A stretch of DNA of 37,106 nucleotides from JAFDVL01 sp043736395 (GCA_043736395.1 JAYTCQ010000086.1:1-37106), one strand, 5' to 3'. Shown: positions 7,681 through 15,782, counted from the stretch's first letter. Notes: generated from the sequence alone by a model not told the origin. Program-made: numbers and translations.

Positions 7681-8430
7681 TTATCCTCGTACCAGTTCAA
7701 ATTCTTCGATTGGGAGTGAATGCTCAGCCAATCGCTGTGCAATTATCGCGTGTGTTTGTTCGACTAATTTCGGCAAGGTCGAACTTGTATAGCCTGCCGT
7801 ACTCAACGGTGGATCAATAAAAACTTCAATATTCCCCGGATGAAAAATCAATGAATCTTTCTTCAGCACATGCCGCGTCCCGATCAGCGTAATCGGCACA
7901 ATCGGGACACCGGCTTTATGCGCCATTTTAAATCCACCGAATTTAAATTCCTGCAAAGCTCCGTCGGGTGAACGATGTCCTTCGGCGAAAACTACCAGCG
8001 AGCAACCTTCGTGTAATTTTTCAATTACACGATTCATGTTGGCAACGGCAGTCCGCGCATTGCCGCGATCCACAGGAATGTGCCCGGCGCGCCACAAAAA
8101 CCAGCCCATAAACGGCACATAAAATAACGACCGCTTCGCCATGATTCTGAATTGTACCGGAATGTAACCCCAGATCGCTGGAATATCCATGTAACTGGAA
8201 TGATTTGAAATAAAAACGGCAGCCGTATCTTTCGGCAGATTTTCGAGTCCGTGAACTTTCACTTTCGCGCCAGCAGTCACAGCAATTTGCCGACACCAGG
8301 TAGTTGCACACCAATGCTGCAAGCTTCCGTCCTTATCAAAAACTGACAGCACGAACGACAAGATCGCCATCACGAACGTATACAAATAAATTAATGGAAT
8401 AACGATACACGAACGTAAAACATCAACCAT
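7681..8430 (-). CDS. plsC: 1-acyl-sn-glycerol-3-phosphate acyltransferase (PlsC family)
   Basis: It is predicted to acylate lysophosphatidic acid to phosphatidic acid at the inner membrane. An N-terminal hydrophobic segment (about residues 7-32) is followed by the catalytic H-x4-D motif at 77-82 (NHSSYMD). Substrate block II is RIMAKRSLFYVPFMGW, block III is AEGHRSPDG at 149-157, and block IV is VPITLIGTRH. Block III normally reads E-G-T-R-S; here Thr is replaced by His152, a visible deviation, while Arg153 is kept. The gene start overlaps the Nudix gene end by 8 bp, which implies translational coupling, and the CPBP gene follows after 2 bp. The family is clear; acyl and acceptor specificity are unknown, and other PlsC-type acyltransferases are possible. 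Confidence 0.88.
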   Translation of the reverse strand: MVDVLRSCIVIPLIYLYTFVMAILSFVLSVFDKDGSLQHWCATTWCRQIAVTAGAKVKVHGLENLPKDTAAVFISNHSSYMDIPAIWGYIPVQFRIMAKRSLFYVPFMGWFLWRAGHIPVDRGNARTAVANMNRVIEKLHEGCSLVVFAEGHRSPDGALQEFKFGGFKMAHKAGVPIVPITLIGTRHVLKKDSLIFHPGNIEVFIDPPLSTAGYTSSTLPKLVEQTHAIIAQRLAEHSLPIEEFELVRG

Positions 8431-8950
8431 AAATTTGCTTCACCAATAAGAGCGCAATGATTGTTTTCGCGTCTTCAATCTCACCGTTGGAAATCATCAT
8501 CAGCGTTTCATCTAGGGTCGCATAGACGATCTCGACTTGTTCATCGTGATCAAGATTTTGTTGAGTAGGTTGCAGCCCAGTGGCGAGATAAAGATATAAT
8601 TTCTCCGCACAAAATCCCGGCGTTGAGTAAAATTCCGTCAACTTTTCCAGCTTGCTGGCACGGAATCCTAATTCCTCTTCGATCTCACGCGCCGCACAAA
8701 TTTCCGGTGCTTCGCCACCATCAATTTTCCCGGCAGGGATTTCCAATAAATCTTTTTTGGCGGGATGACGGTATTGCCTGACCAGCGCTATTCTGCCATC
8801 AGCAAACAACGCTACGCCACCCGCGCCACCAGCGTGCGTGACGACTTCACGTGAATATTCGCTGCCCGAATCTTCCTGGATGCGGTCGCGCACGACGTCA
8901 AAGACTACGCCTGCGTGAAGTTTAGTAGAGGTAATGATTTTACGCTGCAA
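8423..8950 (-). CDS. Nudix hydrolase, ADP-ribose pyrophosphatase type
   Basis: It hydrolyses a nucleoside diphosphate linked to another group. The full Nudix box G-x5-E-x7-R-E-U-x-E-E-x-G-U is present from GKIDGGE to REIEEELGF. The preceding VRQYRHPAKKDLLEIPAGKID and the later EFYSTPGFCAEKLYLYLA follow the ADP-ribose pyrophosphatase (NudF-like) pattern. The length of 175 aa is normal. The only plausible start is TTG at 8950, giving MQRKII; no in-frame ATG lies near the N-terminus. A weak promoter candidate upstream on the minus strand is TTGAAT (8996-8991), 17 bp, TTTCAT (8973-8968). It heads the operon with plsC and the CPBP gene. Confidence 0.87.
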   Translation of the reverse strand: MQRKIITSTKLHAGVVFDVVRDRIQEDSGSEYSREVVTHAGGAGGVALFADGRIALVRQYRHPAKKDLLEIPAGKIDGGEAPEICAAREIEEELGFRASKLEKLTEFYSTPGFCAEKLYLYLATGLQPTQQNLDHDEQVEIVYATLDETLMMISNGEIEDAKTIIALLLVKQIYG

Positions 8951-9028
8951 GAAAAGACTCTCGTTTAATGAAAATTTTCAGTAAGGGCTGATTCAAACAT
9001 GAGCAGCGTTGAGATGCAAATCTGAGGA

Positions 9029-9112
9029 AGTGATGAGTAGAAAGTAATGAGTAATGAGTTTAAAGACATTCGGTTCTCAGCACTTTCTACTCATCACTCA
9101 GTACTCATCACT
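9029..9112. repeat. Inverted repeat built of 7-bp units, overlapping the GMC gene end
   Basis: The left arm consists of heptamers AGTGATG (9029), AGTAGAA (9036), AGTAATG (9043) and AGTAATG (9050). The right arm, read on the minus strand from 9112, is AGTGATG, AGTACTG, AGTGATG, AGTAGAA. The best pairing is a perfect 17-bp stem, 9029-9045 with 9082-9098. The right array encodes the last residues and stop codon of the GMC oxidoreductase gene (9094). Confidence 0.85.
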
Positions 9113-10680
9113 AAGGATGCTATTCTTTCCGCCAGCGCGCCAATTGTTCGTGAAGGATTTACGCCAAGCGCAGTTGGGATGATTGCAGCATCTGCGACAA
9201 ATAAATTTGGATAACCAAAGACTTCGCCGCGATGATTTACGACACCATCAGCAGCAGAATTTCCCATGCTACAACCACCAAGAGGGTGAGGCGTAATCAG
9301 GTCTTTTGAAATTTTCCACATCGGAGAATCGAGCGGCAAGCCATTCGTCGCTGCCGTGAGTTTATGATGCATTCGGAAAATAGCATCGAAGACCGGTGCG
9401 GATTGTTTGATGTGCCATTTTAGATTGAAATGCTTTTTGCCAAATCCGAATTGCCACCAGCACCGCTTGAAATCCAGTTGCCCATCGGCGGCATCGACAC
9501 CTTGCGCGAACCACGGCATCACCTTATCAAAGGCAGTTCGCCGATAAAGATCCTGATTAATTATTTTCACCAGAGTGCTGGCGAATAATAATTTCCCGAC
9601 TCTCGTAGTGATATTTTGTTGATAATAACCAATTAAATCGGGAACCCCACCATCTTCAATCCAGAAGGATTGGCCTTCCTGACTCCGATCTAAAAAATCT
9701 ATCGTACTGGTAATTGTCGGGCCTTTCGTCGGCGAAATATTACGTAACGGATAAAGTGCCGGAGTTAAAAAATCTCCGTTACTACTCCAGTTTTTTCCTA
9801 GAAAATTGCTGACGTTGGGAAGCGACTTATATTCATCGCGACAACGAAATAATAATTCTGTCGAACCTAACGAACCAGCGGCAATAATTACTTTTGTAGC
9901 CCTTTCACTCCCCGGAATTAATCGTCCATGTTCGATCCGCTGAAAATGGACGCGGTAGCCCTGATCTGATGGCTCGATAAATTTAACAATATGCAGCGGG
10001 CGAACTTCAGCATGATGTTTTTCGGCCTGCGCGATGTAAGTTAAATCCAGCGTATTCTTCGCGTCGACCGGACATCCGGCATCGCACAATCCGAGATGTT
10101 GGCAAAATCCCTGCTCTTTGCCCTGCGCATTAATAAATGTTTTTGGAGTCGGAAACTGAGGTGGAGCGTGTGGCGCAAATTTCAACTCAGGATCAAATGA
10201 AACAGCCAAATCCAGGAGCTTGAAACGATCTGCCGCGCCAATTTTTTCAGCGCCTTCGCGCATCAATCTCGTGCGCTCCGGCCACTGGTCTTCGGGCACT
10301 TTCTGCACATTCATGAATGTTGCGACGCGGTCATAGTACGGCTTTAATTCATCATAAGTGATTTCAGCGCACCACGGAGCTTTGAATGTATGCGGCGGAG
10401 CTTCCGTTGAAATATTGGCGTAAATCAATGAGCCTCCACCCACGCCTGCGCCTTGGATGACCGACATATTTTTGAAAACGCGAATATCTGTCCAGCCATT
10501 CAAAAGTTCAGGTTCTTGATGACTCCAAACCCAGTTTTTTTCGGTAACACTTGGATACGATTTTTTATCCCACCGACGCCCGCGTTCGAGGATCAAAACT
10601 TTGGCTCCGGCTTCTGCCAGACGACAGGCAGTAATCGCCCCGCCAAATCCGCTGCCGATAATGATTACGTCGTATTGCAT
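9094..10680 (-). CDS. GMC-family FAD oxidoreductase, cholesterol-oxidase (ChoD) type
   Basis: The 528-aa protein oxidises an alcohol group using FAD; ChoD-type members act on sterols or related lipids. The Rossmann FAD motif G-S-G-F-G-G is at residues 9-14, followed by the acidic strand end LILERG. GAGVGGGSLIYAN marks the second FAD contact, and the C-terminal HPLGGCSMG with the final FVADAAIIPTALGVNPSRTI is the GMC C-terminal signature. A cysteine-rich insertion CDAGCPVDAKNTLDL is also typical of this subgroup. There is no signal peptide, so it is probably cytoplasmic. Its last residues and stop codon lie inside a heptamer repeat (9082-9112), so the C-terminus may have been altered by the repeat. 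It follows the patatin and metallophosphoesterase genes on the same strand. The substrate is an inference from the family. Confidence 0.88.
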   Translation of the reverse strand: MQYDVIIIGSGFGGAITACRLAEAGAKVLILERGRRWDKKSYPSVTEKNWVWSHQEPELLNGWTDIRVFKNMSVIQGAGVGGGSLIYANISTEAPPHTFKAPWCAEITYDELKPYYDRVATFMNVQKVPEDQWPERTRLMREGAEKIGAADRFKLLDLAVSFDPELKFAPHAPPQFPTPKTFINAQGKEQGFCQHLGLCDAGCPVDAKNTLDLTYIAQAEKHHAEVRPLHIVKFIEPSDQGYRVHFQRIEHGRLIPGSERATKVIIAAGSLGSTELLFRCRDEYKSLPNVSNFLGKNWSSNGDFLTPALYPLRNISPTKGPTITSTIDFLDRSQEGQSFWIEDGGVPDLIGYYQQNITTRVGKLLFASTLVKIINQDLYRRTAFDKVMPWFAQGVDAADGQLDFKRCWWQFGFGKKHFNLKWHIKQSAPVFDAIFRMHHKLTAATNGLPLDSPMWKISKDLITPHPLGGCSMGNSAADGVVNHRGEVFGYPNLFVADAAIIPTALGVNPSRTIGALAERIASLVMSTE

Positions 10681-10690
10681 AAATAGTATG

Positions 10691-10785
10691 GGTGGGCGGT
10701 GGGCGGGGATCGGTTTTTCGGATGGAATATTTGACTAAAGACCAATTCCTTTTCTAATAAAACCGACCCCCGATCCCCGCCCACC
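10691..10785. repeat. Inverted repeat built of 7-bp units between patatin and GMC genes
   Basis: The left arm has heptamers GGTGGGC (10691), GGTGGGC (10698), GGGGATC (10705) and GGTTTTT (10712). The right arm, read on the minus strand from 10785, has GGTGGGC, GGGGATC, GGGGGTC and GGTTTTA. The best stem is a perfect 14 bp, 10698-10711 with 10772-10785. The right arm starts 3 bp after the patatin gene's stop codon. Confidence 0.85.
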
Positions 10786-10788
10786 ATT

Positions 10789-12312
10789 TCAAACTGCGCC
10801 ATAACTCAACAATTCACGGGCATACACGTCCCATAATTTGCCGAGAAATAATTTTCCAAATCGTGCGAAGGCTGCCGCTTTATCTTCTGTTGTCGGGCCT
10901 TCTACTCGAAACGTTGTGAGTTGTTTCAGGAAGTCCATCAGGTAAATATGAATTATTCCGGAGGCTACTATTTCACTCTTTGCTTCTTCGTCTGCCTGCA
11001 CGTGACCGCGATAAATCCGCGTGAAAAGCGTTGTTGTATCTGCCCAAATATCAAAGCCGGGATCGTCTTTGATGTCCTTGAATCCGCTTAGCGTCAACGC
11101 TTCGCCCTTGCTGTCTCTGAAAAATAAACGATAGAGCATTTTTTTATGCGAGGGATTTTCTTCGCTGACAAAAAGATTGAAAATTCCCTGCTCGACCGGT
11201 AATCGCCCACTCAGCGCAGCGCATTCAATGTAGCCCTCAGCCGCCGCTTCATGACTTGGATTTACGACAAAGCGATTGACGCCATCAACTTTAATATCAA
11301 GGTGAAACATCAACGCATTGTTCATCTCTTTGCCGCGACGAAATCCCTGATCGTAATCATTTTCACCCAATGAAATAAAGCCTTTCATCTCTTCCGTGAA
11401 TTGCAATTTGGTTTGTGCTGTATGCACTGGAATTGGATAATCAATTAATGTTTCTTTTAATTTTATTCCCTGCTTCCCACACCATTCACGCGCATACTTC
11501 ACACCCAGATTGACAGCTTCGCCTAGACGACCTGTGCTGAAATTGATGAGGTAATGCAAAGGCACTTCAGCCTTGAGAAGTTTCACTTCGATGTGGCGGC
11601 CGAAGCATCCAATTTGATTGTTCGCAATAGCAGCATTGTTCTCTTCGATGCGCTTCAGAATTTGTTTGAAGCGACCATTCGCAGCCATTTCAATAATCTG
11701 AAAATAATTGGCGACGAAGCCATCGCGCCAGACTCCCTCTTCGCTGACAGTCCAGATGACCCAAAGTTCATCCGCGCCATTTTTAATGGCTTCTTCCAGA
11801 TTTGCATCGGTGTTGTAAACCGGATCAATGTAGATGCTGCCGTTTTTTTCAATCGGCGGAAACCACATCGGAAGCGAGACACAGGCGCAAAGCCAGTCTT
11901 CATCCATTTGTGCGGGCGTGAGAATTTCAAGCTCATGCTTCGAGAAGTTGTAGACGTTGAAAGAGGCTTCTTTATTGGTCGAATTTATCTTTTGCCAATC
12001 CAGCCCCCAACCTGTAAAAACATTTTCCCGATATTTATCCAGGGTAAAAAGTGACTTGGCATAAAATAATTTCACATATTCCTGCCAGTTAAAATCTACC
12101 CCGGTACGCGGATTCATCGCGCGCCAATTATTCGCAATCTCGGTTCCGGTCATTCCCTGACACCACATCGCTAAATTGAAGACTCCGCCGCTGGCTCCAT
12201 CGGCGTAATCGAACTCCAAATCGGCTTCGTCTAATAAAACCTGCAAGACTCCGGCTTGAAAGGCGACTTTGATACCGCCTCCAGCGAGGATTAAAGCTTT
12301 TTTCTGACTCAT
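10789..12312 (-). CDS. Patatin-like phospholipase with ChoD-associated C-terminal domain
   Basis: Residues 1-290 form a patatin-type serine hydrolase. The oxyanion loop is LAGGGIKVAFQAG (8-20) and the nucleophile elbow is G-A-S-G-G with Ser41. The expected acidic partner is in IYIDPVYNTD, with Asp163. The usual D-G-G/A is D-P here, so the active site is slightly atypical. From about residue 310 a second domain begins (GENDYDQGFRRGKEMNNAL), continuing through FNLFVSEE, LYRLFFRDSKGEALTLSGFK, DTTTLFTRIYRG and QLTTFRV. From memory, such a domain is also found at the end of large fused GMC oxidoreductase/esterase proteins of the cholesterol oxidase group. Here it is attached to a lipase next to a separate GMC gene, which suggests joint action on a lipid ester or sterol-like substrate. 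There is no signal peptide. Confidence 0.82.
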   Translation of the reverse strand: MSQKKALILAGGGIKVAFQAGVLQVLLDEADLEFDYADGASGGVFNLAMWCQGMTGTEIANNWRAMNPRTGVDFNWQEYVKLFYAKSLFTLDKYRENVFTGWGLDWQKINSTNKEASFNVYNFSKHELEILTPAQMDEDWLCACVSLPMWFPPIEKNGSIYIDPVYNTDANLEEAIKNGADELWVIWTVSEEGVWRDGFVANYFQIIEMAANGRFKQILKRIEENNAAIANNQIGCFGRHIEVKLLKAEVPLHYLINFSTGRLGEAVNLGVKYAREWCGKQGIKLKETLIDYPIPVHTAQTKLQFTEEMKGFISLGENDYDQGFRRGKEMNNALMFHLDIKVDGVNRFVVNPSHEAAAEGYIECAALSGRLPVEQGIFNLFVSEENPSHKKMLYRLFFRDSKGEALTLSGFKDIKDDPGFDIWADTTTLFTRIYRGHVQADEEAKSEIVASGIIHIYLMDFLKQLTTFRVEGPTTEDKAAAFARFGKLFLGKLWDVYARELLSYGAV

Positions 12313-12359
12313 ATTTTTCTCCTCAATTAGCGATTTTCAGTTTGATACGGTCAGTGTCT

Positions 12360-12452
12360 TTGGATCAGTACCGCGACTGGTAGGGAGCGCAGTTTTTGCA
12401 ACGAAAAAAGTAGCCGCGACTGCGCTCCCTACCGGTCGCGGTACTGATCCAA
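12360..12452. repeat. Long near-perfect inverted repeat between two lipid-cluster genes
   Basis: The arms 12360-12393 and 12419-12452 match at 33 of 34 positions, and the single mismatch is a T-G wobble. The arm begins TTGGATCAGTACCGCGAC and ends GGGAGCGCAGT; the loop is 25 nt. It lies 26 bp after the metallophosphoesterase stop and 47 bp before the patatin start. The CAGTACC and GGTAG parts recur at 21-45. Confidence 0.92.
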
Positions 12453-12478
12453 GCACTCATCCTAAAGGTCACACACAT

Positions 12479-14332
12479 TTACTTAAGCAGAATCGGGTCT
12501 TCGATAAGAATTGGGGCAGAAGCCTTCGCATCATCAGAAACCCAGGCAGAAACTGTTTGATCCGAAGGTTGTGATTCACGCCAACGACGCGGGACTCGAT
12601 TAATTCCGATGGGATAAATCGTCAATCCATTCGCATCAATTTTCATTCGTAAAAAATGTTTCCAATCCTGATTCGCCAGTGAAGAAAACGCTTCATTCGA
12701 ATGGCGCTTGAAAACATTCAAAGAGATAAATAAATATAACCCCATAATGCAGGAGCTAATCACCCAGGCGAGCACAAAAATCATCAAGGCCGAAAATATT
12801 AAATTGTAAAAACGCGGCGTAATATTCTGCGGCAAAGTGTGAATCCATCCCCGCAACGGATGTGTTACCGTCCAGTGCGCAAACCAACTAATAATCAGGC
12901 AGGCACTAAGGTGTGTCAGTCCGTGAATGCCGCCTCCCCAGATTCGGTATTCGCGTTTATGGGTGTCGGTGAAAAGCAAAAAGGCTGAAAAAATTAAGAT
13001 CGCCCACAGCACCGCGACCGGAGTTTTCATGGCGACATAAATTGTGTGATATCCAATTAAACCTAGCCAGGCATTAAAGTCTGGAGCCTGTTCAAGGCTC
13101 TCTATCGCGCTCTCAGAAAAAAAACCCAAGACCGACCACGCCGCAAGAAAATACACCAGAGCTGTTAACGCGCCGAACTTCCAGTTTCTAAACAGGAAAA
13201 AGAAATTTCCCCACGTTAGTTTTTTTGATTCAGAAATTGGTGGATAACAAAATTTTTTATAATGCGGATCTTCAGGTTTTTTGGGCTTTTCAAAGGCTGC
13301 TTCCAGTTCTCCGTGCGTCGGATGTAAAAATGCGCCACCGCCGCCTGCCGTGATTTTCACGACTCCGCGTTGTTCATCGTAAAGGCGATAGTAATGGTGC
13401 AAATCCCCAGCTACATAAGCGACAATTTTTCGCTGCTTAAAAATTTTTTCTTCGAGATAATCGCGGCTCAGCCGGGTCTCTTTGTAAGTGGCATCCATCT
13501 CTTCATAGATTTCTTTATAAATCCAATACGGCTCTGACACGAAAAGAATAATCTTGGTATTTTCGTTCATGTCCTTATTGACAGATTTGAGGTATTCAAT
13601 TTGTTGATAGTCCAAGTCAGAACCAAGCTGTAAATCAATTCCGATCAGCCAATAATCGTGAGGTAATTTGATGGCGAAGTAGCTGCGCTGTTGTGGCAAA
13701 TACCACACGCCGGTGGGTGAATCTTCTCGCGGCTCATCTTCGTCGAAGAGCGGAAAATAACTTTTATCGCAAAAAATTCTAGTGAACGAAGCCAGACTGT
13801 CATACCAGTCATGATTGCCGGGAATCGCAAATAAATGCGGTGCTTCATCTTGATAATTTTTGAGAGCCGCGCTGTAAGGATGTTCCAAGCGATGCGTGTA
13901 TTCAGTGCTGTCTGCCGCCGGATAGACCTCATCGCCGCCCATAATTAACAATTCGCCGCGCAACAATGCCTTACCGTTAATCTTCAAATAATCTTGTGAT
14001 AAGGCGTGCGCAACGGCATACGTTGAGTTCCATCCGTCGCCCACATCGCTGACATAATCAAACCAGAATTCATCACTGTTTCGCTTGGATTCTGGTCGTA
14101 TTCCTTTCTCATTCACAGATTTGGAATAATCGTAATGAACAATTTTATCGGGATGTAAGGCTTGCACGAGACGCCCATCAGCGTGCTTTCCAAAGATGGC
14201 TGATACTATTACTTCTTTCGCCGTACGGAGTAGTTGTAACGGATCATACCAACCGACCATTTTCTGTCTTTTCAACTTCAAAGGCTTGGATCTAAGTCTT
14301 TGAGAATTATTTTCGGAGTTGTTGGCTGTCAT
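12479..14332 (-). CDS. Calcineurin-like metallophosphoesterase with C-terminal membrane region
   Basis: The 617-aa protein has an N-terminal metallophosphoesterase domain and four or so membrane helices. Metal-binding motifs can be followed in order: DYVSDVGDGWNST, GGDEVYPAAD, the G-N-H-D box in PGNHDWYD, and GDLHHYYR. Hydrophobic helices then appear within FGALTALVYFLAAWSVLGFF, a pair around AVLWAILIFSAFLLF, LSACLIISWFAHWTV, and a final FSALMIFVLAWVISSCIMG, followed by a soluble tail. The frame is open to 14377, but ATG 14332 (MTANNSEN) has an excellent AAGGAG six bases upstream, so I choose it. The substrate is unknown; the downstream patatin and GMC genes suggest a lipid-related phosphoester. 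Confidence 0.82.
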   Translation of the reverse strand: MTANNSENNSQRLRSKPLKLKRQKMVGWYDPLQLLRTAKEVIVSAIFGKHADGRLVQALHPDKIVHYDYSKSVNEKGIRPESKRNSDEFWFDYVSDVGDGWNSTYAVAHALSQDYLKINGKALLRGELLIMGGDEVYPAADSTEYTHRLEHPYSAALKNYQDEAPHLFAIPGNHDWYDSLASFTRIFCDKSYFPLFDEDEPREDSPTGVWYLPQQRSYFAIKLPHDYWLIGIDLQLGSDLDYQQIEYLKSVNKDMNENTKIILFVSEPYWIYKEIYEEMDATYKETRLSRDYLEEKIFKQRKIVAYVAGDLHHYYRLYDEQRGVVKITAGGGGAFLHPTHGELEAAFEKPKKPEDPHYKKFCYPPISESKKLTWGNFFFLFRNWKFGALTALVYFLAAWSVLGFFSESAIESLEQAPDFNAWLGLIGYHTIYVAMKTPVAVLWAILIFSAFLLFTDTHKREYRIWGGGIHGLTHLSACLIISWFAHWTVTHPLRGWIHTLPQNITPRFYNLIFSALMIFVLAWVISSCIMGLYLFISLNVFKRHSNEAFSSLANQDWKHFLRMKIDANGLTIYPIGINRVPRRWRESQPSDQTVSAWVSDDAKASAPILIEDPILLK

Positions 14333-14738
14333 TGATTTCTCCTTCAAAGATTGAGAATTCAAAATACAACTGAGCAATCAGCGCACTCTGAACCAAAAAA
14401 ACTTTTTTTTTGTAAGGGGGAGAAATTATCAGCAATTACGCGAGGGGAGAAAAGCGTAGCAAAAGCGGCGAACTATTAAAAAAATACTAAATAATCTGAC
14501 CGAGTAAAAACCCTGAATCTCTAAACATTGCTTACTTATTTTTTAACGAGCAGAGTATAAGTCTGAGGTGAGCGTTAGTCTACAAGTATTTGCGAAAAAT
14601 TGCAGGCGGAGCGACTGGAGCGCATAAGCGCGTGACTGGGGAACGCAAGCATCCTGCTTGCCCCGCAAGCGATTCGCTTTATTCCTCAGGGGGATCACTG
14701 GCAAACGAAGCAAGCGGGACGCTCACGATCCAATCAGT
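14333..14738. other. Intergenic region upstream of the metallophosphoesterase gene
   Basis: About 400 bp without a convincing gene. The part next to 14332 holds the ribosome site and an A7CT9 tract at 14394-14411. The half near the GNAT gene carries a GC-rich repeat-like stretch (14600-14725) with a hairpin at 14638-14664 and the phrase GCAAGCGGGACGCTC, similar in style to the GTAGGCRTCCCGC repeats at 15261 and 23130. I found no promoter good enough to list. Confidence 0.5.
14638..14664. repeat. Short GC-rich hairpin
   Basis: GCAAGCA (14645-14651) pairs with TGCTTGC (14655-14661) over a TCC loop, extended by GGG/CCC across a small bulge. It lies downstream of the GNAT gene on the minus strand, about 75 bp after its stop. 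No T-run follows in either direction. Confidence 0.5.
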
Positions 14739-15248
14739 TTATATAATGATCGCGTATCGAGTGGAATTAAGGACACGTCCATCCTTGAAAACGGAGTTTC
14801 GCAGAATTCCTTCCGGTTGAAAACCCGCCTTTTCAAGGACTCGCATTGACCCCATATTTCCTTCAAAAACCTCAGCCCAAATTCGCAGCAATTCTAAATT
14901 CTCAAAGCCGTATTTCACCAGTGCTTTGACAGCCTGACAGACGATTCCCTGTCCCCAATGTTGTTCGCTGAGCCAATACCCAATTTCAGCAGAGAGGGAA
15001 TACACATCAGATCCGACAATCAAACCAATGCCGCCAACCGCTTGGTCATTGACTACAATTGCGAAGTGAAAATGAGGTTGCTCTTGCGCAATTTCAATCC
15101 ATTGATGAGCGTGTTCGAGTGTATACGGATGCGGAAAACTGTTTCGTAAATTCAGCCAAATCTTTCGATTATTGGCGTGCTTTGCTAGAGATTCCGCATC
15201 CGTGACACGCCATTCACGAACTAAACATTTTTCCAGTTGAAATTCCAT
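14739..15248 (-). CDS. GNAT N-acetyltransferase (RimJ/RimL-like)
   Basis: It is predicted to transfer an acetyl group from acetyl-CoA to an amino group. The 169-aa product has the RimJ/RimL-like plan: N-terminal LEKCLVREWRVTDAESLAKHANN, central AIVVNDQAVGGIGLIVG, and the acetyl-CoA loop IGYWLSEQHWGQGIVCQAV. The helix GNMGSMRVLEKAGFQPEGILRNSV and KDGRVLNSTRYAI complete it. The frame is open to 15311, but the extra 21 residues would be translated from the inverted repeat at 15261-15337. I therefore start at ATG 15248 (MEFQLEK), just outside the repeat; the ribosome site is weak. It may be co-transcribed with the GlcG-like gene upstream. The acceptor, protein or small molecule, is unknown. Confidence 0.85.
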   Translation of the reverse strand: MEFQLEKCLVREWRVTDAESLAKHANNRKIWLNLRNSFPHPYTLEHAHQWIEIAQEQPHFHFAIVVNDQAVGGIGLIVGSDVYSLSAEIGYWLSEQHWGQGIVCQAVKALVKYGFENLELLRIWAEVFEGNMGSMRVLEKAGFQPEGILRNSVFKDGRVLNSTRYAIII

Positions 15249-15260
15249 AACAAAGGTAAA

Positions 15261-15337
15261 GTAGGCATCCCGCCTGTTGTCAGTATAAGCATGTCTCGAC
15301 TGCTGAGACAAGTGAACAGGCGGGACGCCTATCCTAC
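15261..15337. repeat. Inverted repeat of the GTAGGCRTCCCGC type
   Basis: AGGCATCCCGCCTGTT (15263-15278) pairs with its near-exact complement at 15315-15330 (15 of 16). An inner TGTCTC/GAGACA stem (15292-15297, 15305-15310) closes the loop, and the outer flanks GTAGG/CCTAC also match. The right arm ends 1 bp from the stop codon of the GlcG-like gene. It shares the 12-mer GTAGGCRTCYCG with the repeat at 23130-23199. Confidence 0.85.
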
Positions 15338-15338
15338 C

Positions 15339-15734
15339 TTAAAGAGCTGCGGCTCCGGCCTCTGCGACGGCGTGATCCTGATCGCCGGAACCTCCGCTAA
15401 CGCCGATTGCGCCAACCCATTCACCGCCCTGCTTCAACGGAATTCCACCTGCGAAGATCATGATTTTCCCGTTATTCGAAGCGTGAATTCCAAAGAATTG
15501 TCCGCCGGATTGTGAATGCGTCGCCAAATCCTTTGTCGAAATATTAAAGGCATTTGAGGTGTAGGCTTTCTTGATGGAAATATCAATGCTGCCGACCCAA
15601 GCTTTATCCATGCGTACATGAGCGATGAGATTGCCGCCGCTGTCCGCTACTGCAATATTCATGGGTTGACCAATTTCATCCGCTTTGATTTCAGCGGCTG
15701 CGATAATTCTACGTGCATCTGCGAGTGTTAACAT
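15339..15734 (-). CDS. GlcG/HbpS-like (DUF336) protein
   Basis: The 131-aa protein belongs to the GlcG/HbpS/PduO-C family. The N-terminal LTLADARRIIAAAEIKADEIG, the strand NIAVADSGGNLIAHVRMDKAW, and the ending GGIPLKQGGEWVGAIGVSGGSGDQDHAVAEAGA are typical. Known members bind heme or cobalamin, or have an unresolved role in glycolate metabolism. The frame extends to 15782, but ATG 15734 has AGGAG six bases upstream, so it is the better start. It lies 48 bp after the secreted TPR gene on the same strand. There is no signal peptide, so it is cytoplasmic. The ligand cannot be deduced; the family is clear. Confidence 0.86.
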   Translation of the reverse strand: MLTLADARRIIAAAEIKADEIGQPMNIAVADSGGNLIAHVRMDKAWVGSIDISIKKAYTSNAFNISTKDLATHSQSGGQFFGIHASNNGKIMIFAGGIPLKQGGEWVGAIGVSGGSGDQDHAVAEAGAAAL

Positions 15735-15782
15735 AAGTTTCTCCTGATTAATTACTTTAATGGTTTGAGCTGATACATCCAA

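Noticed and set aside
11554..12054. Plus-strand open frame of 166 codons opposite the patatin gene
   Set aside because: It mirrors codon structure of the patatin-like gene, has no family features and no start signals.
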